A DNA stretch of 64,000 nucleotides from Polyodon spathula (taxonomy: Eukaryota; Chordata; Actinopteri; Acipenseriformes; Polyodontidae). Every line of letters begins with the position of its first letter. The first letter of the stretch is position 1. The position numbers and the translations under genes are program-made. The notes under the pieces were generated by a model that ran no database searches, had not been told where the DNA came from, and saw nothing but the letters and a program-made list of their open reading frames with translations. Below, piece by piece: positions 63,051-64,000 of this stretch. The DNA is taken from positions 4,062,041 to 4,126,040 of the forward strand of contig NC_054571.1 of NCBI RefSeq assembly GCF_017654505.1, written 5' to 3'.

Positions 63051-64000
63051 CACACGCAATGTATTTAGGTTGAGCTGCGTTTCTCTGCCGCTTTGCAGTT
63101 TTCTGATCAAAATGTGTCTGCCAAAGCTCCGTGGTTAGCAGCATAAGCTGATATTTTCCTCAATGCATTCATTGTACAAAACGAAGGAATTGATGGTTGC
63201 CATTCCTGTCTGGGTCACGCCTACAGACGATAACGTACCCATAGTCAACCAGTGATTGCTTTCATGGAGTACTAAGTTTTGCACAGATGGTGGAAACTCT
63301 TTTCTCGCTTTGTTTATGTTCCAACCAGGCTGTGTTTTTTTTTTTTTCAACTGTTTTTCTAATTCCAGTGAAATAAAAAAAAATGTCATCTGCATTTCAT
63401 CAGCCTAAGTATCAGTCTCTGACCAGCTGGACAAGTTTCATCTTTGCACATATAGGGGAAGGGTCCCCTGCCAGTCAAAACTTGATTCCAAATTTGACAG
63501 GTTTGTTTCACATGTATTGTGTCCAGCGACACTGTGCTTTTGTTGGAAACAGCTGCTTGTCCCTGTAATGTTTTATGTTTAGCTTGAAACAGGCAATGCT
63601 GTTTTCAATGAAGTCATTCCAAATTTCTGCTACCAATGCAAATATACACCTAGCTTTATTGCATCATTTAATCTTCGATCTGTCGCATGTATTACTTACA
63701 GGGTTTATTCACCCCCATATACTCCTAATCACATTCTGAGAACACAAGTTATTCAAGAGTGAAGAAAAGTAATACAGAAGAAAGGGCCTTTTCTATTAAA
63801 GTGCTAAATGATTGGATGCTCTGCCTTCTTCTGTCATGTAAGCTGGGACTGTTACTTTGTTTTAAATAAAGATTGAAAACTTATTTTGAGACACTAGCTT
63901 TTTATCTTAGTTTCCCATCTTACAATAAAACTGCATTTTCTTTCTGTCCATTTTAATTCTATATTTTGAATGTTTTTTATTGACTGTTTAATTGTTCTAT
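63051..64000. other. No gene; possible LINE tail near 63730-63895
   Basis: A stretch reading EERAFSIKVLNDWM then FK-stop-RLKTYFE resembles the C-terminal end of a non-LTR ORF2 (AFSxxAxxLWN...FKxxLKTYL) followed by AATAAAGATTG. The family cannot be named. The remainder shows no feature. Confidence 0.35.

Overview
The window is vertebrate nuclear DNA: long introns, few coding bases and many layers of retrotransposons, DNA transposons, MITEs and minisatellites. The mobile-element families (an esterase-encoding CR1-like LINE, Tc1, piggyBac-type MITEs, solo LTRs) and a fish-type C-type lectin fused to an adhesion GPCR indicate a ray-finned fish. From recollection of the LINE 3' end I favour a sturgeon or paddlefish, but this is inference.

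Only one host gene is convincing. It lies on the + strand from about 22.8 kb to 57.6 kb and encodes an adhesion GPCR of the ADGRE (EGF-TM7) family. Sixteen exons with mutually compatible splice phases give, in order: a C-type lectin-like domain (two exons), one calcium-binding EGF domain, a GAIN domain with GPS (six exons), seven transmembrane helices (five exons), and a cytoplasmic tail ending in TAG at 57633. The signal-peptide exon and promoter were not found; they may lie upstream among the repeats or outside the window.

Region by region. 1-22.6 kb is gene-poor: LINE 3' ends, several LTR elements (one complete non-autonomous element with a perfect 5-bp target duplication), MITEs, a 350-bp near-perfect palindrome, and a 65-bp tandem array made from LINE coding sequence. 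22.8-31.4 kb holds the lectin and EGF exons; the intron inside the lectin domain carries a 42-bp minisatellite and a decayed Ginger/KRBA2-type integrase transposon with a LINE nested in it. 31.4-35.5 kb is a 34-bp minisatellite split by a Tc1 element. 35.6-44.6 kb holds the GAIN/GPS exons, a pogo-like element with a nested solo LTR, a 33-base G run and two opposed MITEs. 45.1-49.35 kb is an almost complete but inactivated CR1-like LINE antisense in the intron between GPS and TM1. 49.7-55.1 kb holds the 7TM exons, with a 45-bp minisatellite abutting one splice acceptor. 55.9-64 kb has a solo LTR, a CA-rich microsatellite, the last exon, and about 4.4 kb of a 46-bp satellite whose unit contains an AP-1-type heptamer.

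The exon coordinates rest on reading frame, splice consensus and phase by eye; no alignment or expression data were available.
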